Assembly (NCBI RefSeq): GCF_015351025.1
Contig: NZ_JADKRV010000006.1
Location: 124,001-188,000 of the forward strand
Reading direction: 5' to 3'
Length of the DNA stretch: 64,000 nucleotides
DNA from: Curtobacterium sp. VKM Ac-1376
GTDB lineage: Bacteria; Actinomycetota; Actinomycetes; Actinomycetales; Microbacteriaceae
Shown here piece after piece: positions 1 to 8,388 of the stretch; the first letter of the stretch is position 1, and every line of letters starts with the position of its first letter. The translations under genes and the position numbers were made by a program. The notes beneath the pieces were generated by a model. The model was not told where the DNA came from and made no database searches. It worked only from the letters and a program-made list of their open reading frames with translations.

Positions 1-912
1 ATCGACATCGACGACGAGGGCTTCCGCGACGCGCTCGCCGGCGGGATCACGAGCATCGTCGTGAAGCCGGGCTCCGGCAACCCGATCGGCGGCCAGAGCG
101 TCGCGATCAAGACCTGGGGCGGCCGCACCGTCGACGAGCAGCTCATCTCGGACGCGGTCAGCGTGAAGAGCGCCCTCGGCGAGAACCCGAAGCGCGTCTA
201 CGGCGGCAAGGGCCAGACGCCGTCCACCCGTCTCGGCGTCGCGAAGGTCATCCGTGATGCCTTCGTCGAGGCGCAGAACTACCGTGCGGCGCGGGACGCC
301 GCCGCGGCGAAGGGGGAGCCGTTCGCGCGCGACCTGACGAAGGAGACCCTCGTCCGGGTCCTCGACGGCGAGCTCGTCTGGGACCAGCACGCCCACCGCC
401 ACGACGACATCGCGACCGCGATCCGTCTGTCCGAGGAGTTCGGCTACCGGCTCGTCGTGAACCACGGCACCGAGGCGCACAAGATCGCCGACGTGCTGGC
501 CGCGAAGGGCATCCCCGTCATCTACGGTCCGCTCTTCACGAGTCGCTCCAAGGTCGAGCTCCGCGACCGCGGGATCCCGAACCTCGCCGCGATCGCGGCA
601 GCCGGGGTCCGCGTCGCCATCACGACGGACGCGCCGGTCGTGCCGATCACCATGCTCGTCGACCAGGCCACCGCCGCGGTGAAGGAGGGACTGCCCGCCC
701 AGACCGCGCTCGAGGCGCTCACCGTCAACCCGGCCGACTTCCTGGGCTTCGGGGACCGCGTCGGACGCCTCGCCGAGGGCTGGGACGCCGACCTCGTGCT
801 CTGGGACGGCGACCCGCTCGACGCGACCAGTCGCGCGACGCGCGTCTGGATCGACGGCCGGCAGGTCTTCGAGTGGGCGGACGGCGTCGGCGTCACCACC
901 CCGCGCTGGTAG
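1..912 (+). CDS. Amidohydrolase family protein (5' truncated by window)
   Basis: The reading frame is open from the first base and ends in a stop at 910-912, so the N-terminus lies outside the window. The visible 303 residues are the C-terminal two thirds of a metal-dependent amidohydrolase of the imidazolonepropionase-like type. A KPGSGNPIGGQ segment, the histidines in DQHAHRHDD and NHGTEAHK, and a late TTDAP aspartate match the metal-site elements of the TIM-barrel superfamily. The terminal LAEGWDADLVLWDGDPL stretch is the typical closing beta-sandwich. Substrate cannot be told from sequence. A strong hairpin follows the stop codon. Confidence 0.85.
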   Translation: MDIDDEGFRDALAGGITSIVVKPGSGNPIGGQSVAIKTWGGRTVDEQLISDAVSVKSALGENPKRVYGGKGQTPSTRLGVAKVIRDAFVEAQNYRAARDAAAAKGEPFARDLTKETLVRVLDGELVWDQHAHRHDDIATAIRLSEEFGYRLVVNHGTEAHKIADVLAAKGIPVIYGPLFTSRSKVELRDRGIPNLAAIAAAGVRVAITTDAPVVPITMLVDQATAAVKEGLPAQTALEALTVNPADFLGFGDRVGRLAEGWDADLVLWDGDPLDATSRATRVWIDGRQVFEWADGVGVTTPRW

Positions 913-923
913 CGGGGAAGAGC

Positions 924-973
924 CGGGAGGCGCGGATCGCGACGTGCCCGCACGTCGCGATCCGCGCCTCCCG
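924..973. terminator. Bidirectional terminator-like hairpin
   Basis: A perfect 23-bp inverted repeat (924-946 and 951-973) encloses a 4-base loop. It sits between the convergent amidohydrolase and the aminodeoxychorismate lyase-like gene. Its outer arms carry the GGGAGGCGCGG / CCGCGCCTCCC motif seen at several other gene ends in this window. It has no long T tract, as is common in high-GC actinobacteria. Confidence 0.7.
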
Positions 974-1023
974 TCCGTGTCGCCGGGGGCGCTGGATGGT
1001 GACGTCCGGCGGACCCGGCCGGG

Positions 1024-1914
1024 TCAGACCTCGCGCGCCAGCAGGAAATCGTTGATGCGCGTCGTCAGCTCGGCGTCGATCGGCCGGGCGTCACCGTTCA
1101 GGGCGCGGATCGGCGCTGCCTGCCGCACGCTCGACACGAGCCAGAGCGCGTCCGCGGCCCGCAGGTCGGCGACGGTGACGAGCTCGTACGCGGTCTCGAT
1201 CCCCGACTCCTCGGCGTACCGGAACACGTCGGCCTGGGTCGTGCCGTCCAGGATCCCGATGTCGGTGCGGGGCGTGACGAGCCGGTCGCCGACCCGCATG
1301 ACGAGGTTCGCGCGCGTGCCCTCGAGCACGTACCCGTCGCTCGAGACGAACAGGGCGTCGTCGGCACCGCGGCGGACGGCCTCGCGCAGGGCGGCCATGT
1401 TGACCGCGTACGACAGCGTCTTCGCACCCTGCAGCAGCCACGGCGAGGTGCGCTCGACGTCGTGCCGGTACCCGCGGTCCAGGAGCACGACCGAGATGCC
1501 CTCGGTACGTGCGGCGGTGGAGTCACCGGACGGGGCGGCGTAGACCCAGCCGGTCGGGCGGTCCGTGCCCTCGACGCCGCGCGTCAGGACGGTCTTCGCG
1601 AAGGCTTCGCGGACCGGGTCGAGGCGCGCACAGACGGCCTCGATGGCCTGCCGCCAGGCCTCCGGGTCCGGTGCGGGCAGGTCGAGCAGCGCGGCGGAGC
1701 GGCCGAACCGGGCGATGTGTGCCTCGAGTGCCTGCGGACGACCGTCGATCACGGTGATGGTCTCGAACACGCCGTCACCCCGGGTGACGCCGAGGTCCTG
1801 CACCTGCACGTGCTCCTCGAGCGGCTTCGCCCACGTGAAGGCGTCGGCTCCGGGATCGTGCGGCGCAGCGTCGCGGGAGGGCTGGTTCAGGACGGCGAGC
1901 ACGGTTTCGGTCAT
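1024..1914 (-). CDS. pabC: Aminodeoxychorismate lyase-like class IV aminotransferase
   Basis: This 296-residue protein belongs to the PLP-dependent fold-type IV family that includes 4-amino-4-deoxychorismate lyase, branched-chain and D-amino acid aminotransferases. Visible family features are the early GDGVFETI motif, a LEAHIARF segment, the lysine in the AKTVLTRG region, and YVLEGTRANL with GILDGTT near the C-terminus. The lyase makes p-aminobenzoate for folate. The ATG at 1914 was chosen because a GGGGGG ribosome-binding tract lies just before it. The lyase role is likely but a transaminase role cannot be excluded. Confidence 0.72.
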   Translation of the reverse strand: MTETVLAVLNQPSRDAAPHDPGADAFTWAKPLEEHVQVQDLGVTRGDGVFETITVIDGRPQALEAHIARFGRSAALLDLPAPDPEAWRQAIEAVCARLDPVREAFAKTVLTRGVEGTDRPTGWVYAAPSGDSTAARTEGISVVLLDRGYRHDVERTSPWLLQGAKTLSYAVNMAALREAVRRGADDALFVSSDGYVLEGTRANLVMRVGDRLVTPRTDIGILDGTTQADVFRYAEESGIETAYELVTVADLRAADALWLVSSVRQAAPIRALNGDARPIDAELTTRINDFLLAREV

Positions 1915-1955
1915 GCCCCCCATCCAACCCCACGGGCGTGCGTGTGCCCGCGGCG

Positions 1956-2306
1956 TCACCTCGCGTCGGGCAGGGCGCCGAGCAGCTTCCACACGGCCGG
2001 CGTGAGCTCGGGGTGCTGCAGCGCGATCCGCCGTAGCCGGTGGTACTCCTCGCCCAGGGCGGTGCCCTGACCGGACGCCGGGTGGGTCGACCACTGCGCG
2101 TGCCGCTTGCCGATCGCCTCGTCGAGGTCGACCGCATCGGCGCGCAGGATCAGCACGACCTGCTCGTCGACGGTCGGGAGCGTCGGCATGAAGTCCCACG
2201 GGTCCTCGCCCTGACGGCTCCGGTGCTCGACGAGCATCGAGATCTCCTCGGCGGCCTCGGCGCGCAGGACTTCGAGGCTGCGCCCGGTCCTGCGGGGCTC
2301 AGCCAT
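1956..2306 (-). CDS. Conserved hypothetical protein, 116 aa
   Basis: A small soluble protein with no signal peptide or membrane segment. It is helical and charged, with a DPWDFMPTLPTVDEQ segment in the middle and a HRLRRIALQHPELTPAVWKLL C-terminal part. The start at 2306 has a GGGGG tract upstream. It lies 41 bp ahead of the pabC-like gene on the same strand and could be co-transcribed with it. Family not recognised. Confidence 0.6.
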   Translation of the reverse strand: MAEPRRTGRSLEVLRAEAAEEISMLVEHRSRQGEDPWDFMPTLPTVDEQVVLILRADAVDLDEAIGKRHAQWSTHPASGQGTALGEEYHRLRRIALQHPELTPAVWKLLGALPDAR

Positions 2307-2370
2307 GGTGCCCCCGCAGCCCGCCTGCCATGGGAAGAGCGTACGGCACTCCATCGGTCAGACTGGACGC

Positions 2371-2883
2371 GTGACCCGTCCAGACGAGAGCAAGTCCCAG
2401 CACCCCCGGGTGGTCGTCGTGTACCTGCTGCGTGACGGCGCGGACGGTCCGGAGGTCCTGCTCGGCGAGAAACGCCGTGGCCTCGGGACAGGCCGCCTGG
2501 TCGGTCCCGGCGGCAAGCGCGAGCCCGGTGAGTCGGCGGTCGAGACCGCCGTGCGCGAAGTGCGCGAAGAGGTCGGTCTGCGGATCGGGGCGGCCGACCT
2601 GGAGGCTCGTGGCACGTTGGACTACCGGTTCCCGTACCGGCCGTCCTGGTCCCAGGTGTCGGACGTCTTCGTCTGCCGCCGCTGGCAGGGGGACCCGACG
2701 GGGTCCGACGAGCTGGAGCCGCGGTGGATCCCGGTCGACGCGGTGCCCTACGACGCGATGTGGGACGACGCCCGGTACTGGCTGCCGGGGGTGCTCGACG
2801 GCGGCAGCGTGCGCGCGCGGTTCACGTTCGCCGAGGACGACGCGACGGTGGCGGGCTTCACCGGCACGGGGGTCGGCGGCTAG
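2371..2883 (+). CDS. Nudix hydrolase (8-oxo-dGTP diphosphatase-like)
   Basis: The 170-residue protein has a complete Nudix box, GKREPGESAVETAVREVREEVGL, matching G-x5-E-x7-REVxEExGL, the Mg2+-binding site for hydrolysis of nucleoside diphosphate derivatives. The short length and the WIPVDAVPYDAMWDDARYWLP tail resemble MutT/MTH1-type nucleotide sanitising enzymes. The GTG at 2371 is preferred over an in-frame upstream codon because the upstream residues do not look like Nudix sequence. It ends tail to tail with the next gene, overlapping by 4 bases. Confidence 0.82.
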   Translation: MTRPDESKSQHPRVVVVYLLRDGADGPEVLLGEKRRGLGTGRLVGPGGKREPGESAVETAVREVREEVGLRIGAADLEARGTLDYRFPYRPSWSQVSDVFVCRRWQGDPTGSDELEPRWIPVDAVPYDAMWDDARYWLPGVLDGGSVRARFTFAEDDATVAGFTGTGVGG

Positions 2884-3167
2884 CGGGTCTGCTGGGTACG
2901 GGTGCTGCCGGTGCGCGCCTCTTCGGCGGCGGCCATCACGTCGGCGTCCCCGCTCCGGCCGCCAAGGGGGCGCACGAAGAAGTCGATGATCCCGAAGATG
3001 ATCGCGCCGATCATCGAGAACATCGCCCAGCCGACGAACAGGCCGGCGGTGTTGCGGCCGTCGGCAGGGGCGAGCAGCACGCTCGCGGCGTAGAACCCGA
3101 CCGTCAGCACGAGGAACACGACGACGACGGTGATGAGGACGCGGTGCCAGGTGATGCGCGGGTTCAT
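2880..3167 (-). CDS. Small membrane protein with two predicted helices
   Basis: A 95-residue protein with two hydrophobic stretches, roughly residues 9-32 and 42-65, separated by a short ADGRN loop and followed by a charged tail rich in Ala/Glu/Thr. This looks like a small integral membrane protein of unknown role. It overlaps the end of the convergent Nudix gene by 4 bases. Confidence 0.65.
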   Translation of the reverse strand: MNPRITWHRVLITVVVVFLVLTVGFYAASVLLAPADGRNTAGLFVGWAMFSMIGAIIFGIIDFFVRPLGGRSGDADVMAAAEEARTGSTRTQQTR

Positions 3168-3209
3168 GCCCCCAGGATACGCGGCGGCCGGACGTCACCG
3201 GTCCGTGCC

Positions 3210-3360
3210 GGTACGGATGATGCACGCGCACCCTGCGACGTTGCACGCGTCGTTCGACTGGTGCCTCGTCGGAACATGCACACGTAATGGATGCGTGTGC
3301 ATCATTCGACAGTGCACGAGTCGTTCGGCTGGTGCATCGTCGGAACATGCACGCGCAGTC
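3210..3360. repeat. Imperfect direct repeat with inverted flanks
   Basis: Two 42-bp copies (3243-3284 and 3313-3354) differ at only four positions and are spaced 70 bp apart. A segment reading gatgatgcacgcgca before the first copy recurs in inverted form (tgcgtgtgcatcat) just before the second copy. The tract lies in the gap between the small membrane protein and the ABC-2-like gene. I see no convincing gene here. It could be a regulatory region with repeated operators. Confidence 0.6.
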
Positions 3361-3394
3361 GGTCTGGGAGAGCGTTGCGACCGTCAGGAACGAG

Positions 3395-4978
3395 CTACCG
3401 GTCCGCGTGCCGCCCGTGTGACGGCTCGTCCGGTGCGTCGACGCGCGCCGCTGCGTCGGACCGGACCGGGGCCCGTGAACCGTCGGTCCGCGGGACGGGA
3501 CGGGTGCGCGGTCCGGTCCCCGCGCCTCCCGGCCGTTGCGCGGGGCCGGTGCGCTCGCCGCTCCGCACCACCGCGATGCGGCCCGTCGGCGTCGCGCCCG
3601 GTTCGAGGCCGTCGCGGCCGCCCGTGAAGACGTCCCCGCCGGTGCGGTCGTCCTCCCAGTCGTCGTCGCGCAGGACGCTCAGGGTGCCGGTCTCGGTCGA
3701 GGTGAGCCCGTGCCGCTCGAGTTCGGCGTCGCGCTGCTTGCCGAGGAACTCGCGGTTGGCGGTGTTGGCGTCCTGGAACATCGTGGTGCGGCCGGTGACG
3801 ATCGCCCGGATCCGTCGGCGCTCCCACCACTTCTTGCCGAAGTACATCAGCACGAGGCCGGCGAGGGCGTAGCAGGCCATCGTGATCAGGCCGCGAGCCG
3901 GTCCGGGCCCGACGCCGTAGACCTGGTGCTTGATCATGTCGACCATGCTCGAGCCGACGACGACGTTGTTGAGCCACGCGAAGGGCTCGGGCATGAACCA
4001 CTTCGGGTACGCCCCGCCGGACGACGGCATCGACAGGAAGACGAAGCAGATCATCGCGGGGGCGGCGATGAACCGGCCGACGAAGTAGCTCAGGCCGTTC
4101 ACCGCCAGACCGATCGCGACGATCCAGCCCCAGGCGATGAGCACGAGCTCGATCCAGTGCCCGTGGATCGCCCCGAGGACCGGGCCGGCGAGGGTGTTCG
4201 TGATCAGCGAGATGACGAGACCACCGATGACGATCACGGCCATCCGGGTGCGGTGCCGGAGCGGGCCGCCCATGATCCCGATGAACATCGCGACCATGTA
4301 GCCGCCGATGCACCACGCGAGCATGACGTACATCGCGACGGTGCCGTACTCGTCCCAGGTAGGCAGCGGCGCGAGCTCCGTGACCTTCGGACTCGCGACA
4401 CCGATGCCGGCGAGCACCGCGGTGAGGGTGGCGGGTATGAGACTCGCGACCTGGAACTGGTGCGCGCTGGCCTTGAAGAACTCGTTCGCCGCGGGGTCGT
4501 ACGCGACCGCCATCGACCCGCCCACCACGTCCCGCTTGGCCTGGGCCAGGGAGTCGTACGAGTGGAACACGAACTCGCCGGGCAGCGCCTGTCGCACGGC
4601 CTGCACGAACGTCGGGTCGCTGCCGACCAGCGCGATCGGGACGTCGTGCGGGTGCGGGGCGTGGAAGGCGAACACGTAGCAGAGGCAGAATCCGACGATG
4701 AAGAACAACGGCATCCAGAGCTGCAGCCCGATGAGCTGCAGCGACGGGTGCAGGGTCGAGTACCACCGGCGGTAGGCGCCGTACTGCTGCGGTGCGGGCG
4801 CGGGTGCCTGCCGTCGCGGTGCGGTCCGCTTGCTCCCCGCGACCCTGGCGCCGCGTCGGGGCTTCGTCCCACGGGCAGAGGGCCGGGCGGTGCGCGGTTT
4901 CGCTGGCGACTGCCGGGACCCGCCGGATCGCTCCGGGGTGTCGTCGTTCCTGGGGACGTCGTTCCGCGGCGTGCTCAC
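3395..4978 (-). CDS. ABC-2/YhgE-like multi-pass membrane protein
   Basis: A 527-residue protein. Residues 1-70 are basic and Pro/Ala-rich, a single membrane helix follows around 80-105, then an extracytoplasmic domain with DVPIALVGSDPTF, and then about five helices between roughly 195 and 385. The C-terminal 130 residues are charged and disordered. The topology (one helix, large outside domain, helix bundle) is that of ABC-2 permease/YhgE-Pip type proteins. No ATPase partner is adjacent. The start is GTG with AGGAG 11 bases upstream. Function unknown; export or envelope stress is only a guess. Confidence 0.62.
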   Translation of the reverse strand: MSTPRNDVPRNDDTPERSGGSRQSPAKPRTARPSARGTKPRRGARVAGSKRTAPRRQAPAPAPQQYGAYRRWYSTLHPSLQLIGLQLWMPLFFIVGFCLCYVFAFHAPHPHDVPIALVGSDPTFVQAVRQALPGEFVFHSYDSLAQAKRDVVGGSMAVAYDPAANEFFKASAHQFQVASLIPATLTAVLAGIGVASPKVTELAPLPTWDEYGTVAMYVMLAWCIGGYMVAMFIGIMGGPLRHRTRMAVIVIGGLVISLITNTLAGPVLGAIHGHWIELVLIAWGWIVAIGLAVNGLSYFVGRFIAAPAMICFVFLSMPSSGGAYPKWFMPEPFAWLNNVVVGSSMVDMIKHQVYGVGPGPARGLITMACYALAGLVLMYFGKKWWERRRIRAIVTGRTTMFQDANTANREFLGKQRDAELERHGLTSTETGTLSVLRDDDWEDDRTGGDVFTGGRDGLEPGATPTGRIAVVRSGERTGPAQRPGGAGTGPRTRPVPRTDGSRAPVRSDAAARVDAPDEPSHGRHADR

Positions 4979-5030
4979 TCGGCGCTGTGCTCCTGATCTC
5001 GATCGGAGCGCCAGGATACGCCCGGGGTGG

Positions 5031-6719
5031 TCAGGAGCGGCTGCGTGACGCCTGCGCCGAGTCCATCGCGAGTTCCTCGGCGTCGAGGGTCACGAGCACA
5101 CGGCGCATGACCTCCTCGTCGAGGTTGCCCTTCTCGCGCTCCTCGAGCACGATCTCGCGCCGGCGGTCGAGCAGCTCGCGCCGGATGTCCTGGATCTGCG
5201 CGCCGCGGAGTCGCATCGGGGCGTTCCGCTCCTCGTCCTCCTCTTCCTCGGCGTCGCGTCGGAAGGTCTCGGCCTGCCGTTCGAGCCGGGCCTTCAGCCG
5301 GTTGACGACGGAGTCGACGGCCTCGGGCCCGTAGTGCGTCGACCAGGCGGGCCGGCGCGCGTCGAGCAGCTCGATCGCTGCCTCGATGGTCCGCTGGTTC
5401 AGGCGCATCTCGCTGCGGACGTCCTCGTCGTCCTCGGCGGGGTCCTGCACCTTGAGGGCCCGGATGACGAAGGGCAGCGTCAGACCCTGCAGCAGCAGCG
5501 TCCCGACGGTGACGAAGAACGCGATGATGAAGATCGTGTCCTGCGCCGGGATCTGGACGGGGCTGGCGACGACGGACACCGCCGCGGCCAGGGTGACCAC
5601 GCCGCGCATGCCGGTCCACGAGATGACGGTGAGCTCGCGCCAGTTGAGCTTCGGTTCGGCGGTGCCGCGCATCCAGCGCAGGGACCGGTGCCCGCGGGAC
5701 AGCCGCACCCGGAGTGGACGGATCCACCGCCCGTTGAAGCGGTTGCGCGCGTAGGACTCGAAGACGAACAGCGGCCGCACCAGGATCACGACCACGAGCA
5801 CGACGGCCGCGGCGGTGAGGGTCTGGCCCAGGCTCCGCTCGCTCTCCACCAGGTCCTGCACGACCGTGTTGAGCTGCAGCCCGATGAGCGCGAACACGAA
5901 GCCCTCGAGGATGACGTCGATGCTCGTCCACAGCGGGCGCTCCTGCAGGCGGGTGGCGTAGCCCTCCTTCGGTGAGTTGTACCCGATGTACAGACCTGCC
6001 GTGACGACCGCGATGACGCCGGAGCCGGAGAGATCCTCGGCGAGGATGTACGCGACGAAGGGCAGCAGGATGCTCATGATCGTCTCGACCACGGGGTCGT
6101 TGATGCGCATCCGGATCCAGTGCACGAGGACGCCGAGCACGATGCCCACGACGAGGCCGACGCCGATCGCCAGTCCGAAGATCCCGAGGTCCTGCCAGAT
6201 CGTCAGCGACGTGCCCGCGATGATGAGTGTGAAGACGCGCACGAGGGTCAGCGACGCGGCGTCGTTGATGAGGCTCTCGCCGGACAGCACCGTCATGACG
6301 CGCCGGGGGAGTCCGAGCTTCCGACCGATGGCGGCGGCGGACACCGCGTCCGGCGGGGCGACGATCGCGCCGAGGAGGATCGCCGCCGGCAGCGTCATGT
6401 CCGGTATGAGCAGGTACACCACCCCTCCGACCACCAGCGCCGTCACGATGACCAGGAAGATGCCGAGACGACGGATCTGCTTGATGGACCCGCGGAAGCT
6501 CTGCCACGAGACGTCGAGCGCCGCCGAGTAGAGCAGCGGCGGCAGGATGACCGTGAGGATCACCTCGGAGTCGATCTCCATCGGGGGCAGTCCGGGCAGG
6601 AACGACGCCGCCAGCGCGACCGCCGTGACGAGCAGGGGCGCGGGGAGGCCCTTCGCCCGCGCGAACCCGGTCACCGCGAGTGATCCGATCAGCAGGATGA
6701 GGAGCTCAGCGGTGTCCAT
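5031..6719 (-). CDS. Na+/H+ antiporter of the CPA1/NhaP family
   Basis: A 562-residue protein with about 12 hydrophobic helices in the first 420 residues. It shows the family segments LLPPLLYSAALDVSW, GAIVAPPDAVSA and SLINDAASLTLVRVF, which contain the conserved acidic ion-binding residues of cation:proton antiporters. The last 130 residues are a soluble, strongly charged cytoplasmic tail. The ATG at 6719 has GGGAG at correct spacing, whereas the ATG three codons upstream is too close to it. It probably exchanges Na+ or K+ for H+ in pH and salt homeostasis. Confidence 0.88.
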   Translation of the reverse strand: MDTAELLILLIGSLAVTGFARAKGLPAPLLVTAVALAASFLPGLPPMEIDSEVILTVILPPLLYSAALDVSWQSFRGSIKQIRRLGIFLVIVTALVVGGVVYLLIPDMTLPAAILLGAIVAPPDAVSAAAIGRKLGLPRRVMTVLSGESLINDAASLTLVRVFTLIIAGTSLTIWQDLGIFGLAIGVGLVVGIVLGVLVHWIRMRINDPVVETIMSILLPFVAYILAEDLSGSGVIAVVTAGLYIGYNSPKEGYATRLQERPLWTSIDVILEGFVFALIGLQLNTVVQDLVESERSLGQTLTAAAVVLVVVILVRPLFVFESYARNRFNGRWIRPLRVRLSRGHRSLRWMRGTAEPKLNWRELTVISWTGMRGVVTLAAAVSVVASPVQIPAQDTIFIIAFFVTVGTLLLQGLTLPFVIRALKVQDPAEDDEDVRSEMRLNQRTIEAAIELLDARRPAWSTHYGPEAVDSVVNRLKARLERQAETFRRDAEEEEDEERNAPMRLRGAQIQDIRRELLDRRREIVLEEREKGNLDEEVMRRVLVTLDAEELAMDSAQASRSRS

Positions 6720-6835
6720 GGGACGCATTCTCCCATCGGCATGATCGCGGTCTTGAACGAGTGTGAAGCTGCGGTGAACAACAGGTTGCCGATCAGGTTT
6801 GCTCCAGCGGCCGACGCCTGGGACACTTGCCCGCG

Positions 6836-8092
6836 GTGGACATCACACTCATAGTCGTCCTGGTCATCGCGTTGGCCCTCTTCTTCGACTTCACAAACGG
6901 TTTTCACGACACCGCCAACGCGATGGCGACCCCGATCGCGACCGGCGCCATGAAGCCCAAGGTGGCGGTCACCGTCGCCGCGGTGCTCAACCTGGTCGGG
7001 GCGTTCCTCAGCACCGCCGTGGCGACGTCGATCTCGCACGGGCTGATCAACGAGGGCCCCGGCGGCGTCGCGATCAGTCCGGAGATGATCTTCGCGGGCC
7101 TGATCGGCGCGGTCGTCTGGAACATGATCACGTGGCTGCGTGGCCTGCCATCGTCGTCGTCCCACGCCCTGTTCGGCGGGCTCATCGGTGCCGCGATCGT
7201 CGGCGCCGGGTTCCAGTCCGTCAACTACGTCGCGCTGCTGACCGTCGTCATCATCCCGGCGTTCGCCTCGCCCGTGATCGCCGCGCTCGTGTCGTTCCTG
7301 TCGACGCGCATCGCCTACCGGATCACGAAGCGGCCCGTGTTCCCGAACGAGCGCGGCGGCTTCCGCATCGGGCAGGTCTTCACCAGCTCGATGGTGTCGC
7401 TGGCGCACGGCACGAACGACGCGCAGAAGACGATGGGCGTCATCACGCTGACCCTCATCGCCTCGGGCGCGCAGCCGTCGAGCCAGGGCGTGCAGTTCTG
7501 GGTCGTCGTGGCCTGCGCCCTGGCGATCGCGCTCGGCACCTACACCGGCGGCTGGCGCATCATCCGGACGCTCGGTTCCGGCATCACCGAGATCCGTGCG
7601 ACGCAGGGGTTCGCCGCCGAGGCCTCGACCGCGGCGACGATCCTGGCCTCGAGCCACCTCGGGTTCGCACTGTCCACGACCCAGGTCTCCTCGGGCTCGA
7701 TCATCGGTGCCGGGCTCGGTCGCCGCGGCTCGAAGATCCAGTGGTCGACCGCCGGCAAGATCGTCATCGCCTGGTTCATCACCCTGCCCGCAGCCGCCGC
7801 GGTGGGTGCCGTCGCCTCGGGCATCGCGCGCTTCGGCATCGGTGGGCTCGTGATCGACGTCGTCGTCGGTGCCGCCGTGATCCTCGGCCTGTACCTGTGG
7901 TCGCTCCGGAAGCCGCACGAGCAGGCCGCGGCGATCGAGGTCGACGTCGCCGCCAACGCCGTCCTCACCCGGAAGGAGCTGCGCGACATGCAGCGCAAGA
8001 AGCGCGCGGACGCGGTCGCACAGCGCCGCGCCGAGCTGAGCCGCGAACGCACCCTCCGTCGCATGGCGGCCCGCAAGGGAGGCCGTCGCTGA
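6836..8092 (+). CDS. pit: Inorganic phosphate permease, Pit family
   Basis: This 418-residue protein carries the Pit signature twice: FDFTNGFHDTANAMATPIATG near the N-terminus and AHGTNDAQKTMGVI in the second half. These mark low-affinity proton-coupled phosphate uptake. About ten helices are visible, and the last 45 residues are a charged cytoplasmic tail. The start is taken as GTG at 6836, though TTG at 6827 is in frame. It overlaps the next small membrane gene by one base, implying co-translation. It is divergent from the antiporter gene. Confidence 0.9.
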   Translation: MDITLIVVLVIALALFFDFTNGFHDTANAMATPIATGAMKPKVAVTVAAVLNLVGAFLSTAVATSISHGLINEGPGGVAISPEMIFAGLIGAVVWNMITWLRGLPSSSSHALFGGLIGAAIVGAGFQSVNYVALLTVVIIPAFASPVIAALVSFLSTRIAYRITKRPVFPNERGGFRIGQVFTSSMVSLAHGTNDAQKTMGVITLTLIASGAQPSSQGVQFWVVVACALAIALGTYTGGWRIIRTLGSGITEIRATQGFAAEASTAATILASSHLGFALSTTQVSSGSIIGAGLGRRGSKIQWSTAGKIVIAWFITLPAAAAVGAVASGIARFGIGGLVIDVVVGAAVILGLYLWSLRKPHEQAAAIEVDVAANAVLTRKELRDMQRKKRADAVAQRRAELSRERTLRRMAARKGGRR

Positions 8093-8388
8093 TGGGGATC
8101 GACTGGTTCGCATTCCTCACCGTGGCGCTGGTCGCCGTGGTCTCGTCGTGCTTCGTCGTCGCCGTGTACTCGGTCGGCCTCCGGCTGTGGAGCGCCGCCG
8201 ACACCCGTGCCGGCAAGTTCGCCGTGAAGGACGACGGCACGATCGGCCCGGCCACGGCCGGCTTCCCGAACCCGGCCGGCGCCTCGGCCGCCACCCGTGG
8301 ACTCCGCGCGCTCGCGATCGCCTGCTTCGTCGTCTGCGGCGCCGTCGTGCTCTACGGCATCTACCTGATCGTCCCGCAGTTCCACTGA
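8092..8388 (+). CDS. Small membrane protein linked to the Pit permease
   Basis: A 98-residue protein with two hydrophobic segments, about residues 7-30 and 70-95, joined by a soluble loop. Its ATG overlaps the Pit stop codon (TGATG), so it is almost certainly translated with the phosphate permease. Actinobacterial pit genes are often followed by such a small peptide, probably an accessory subunit. No catalytic motif is seen. Confidence 0.72.
   Translation: MGIDWFAFLTVALVAVVSSCFVVAVYSVGLRLWSAADTRAGKFAVKDDGTIGPATAGFPNPAGASAATRGLRALAIACFVVCGAVVLYGIYLIVPQFH

Noticed and set aside
1915..2199. N-terminal extension of the pabC-like protein
   Set aside because: The upstream residues are Arg/Ala/Pro-rich shadow of the neighbouring gene; a ribosome-binding tract supports the start at 1914.
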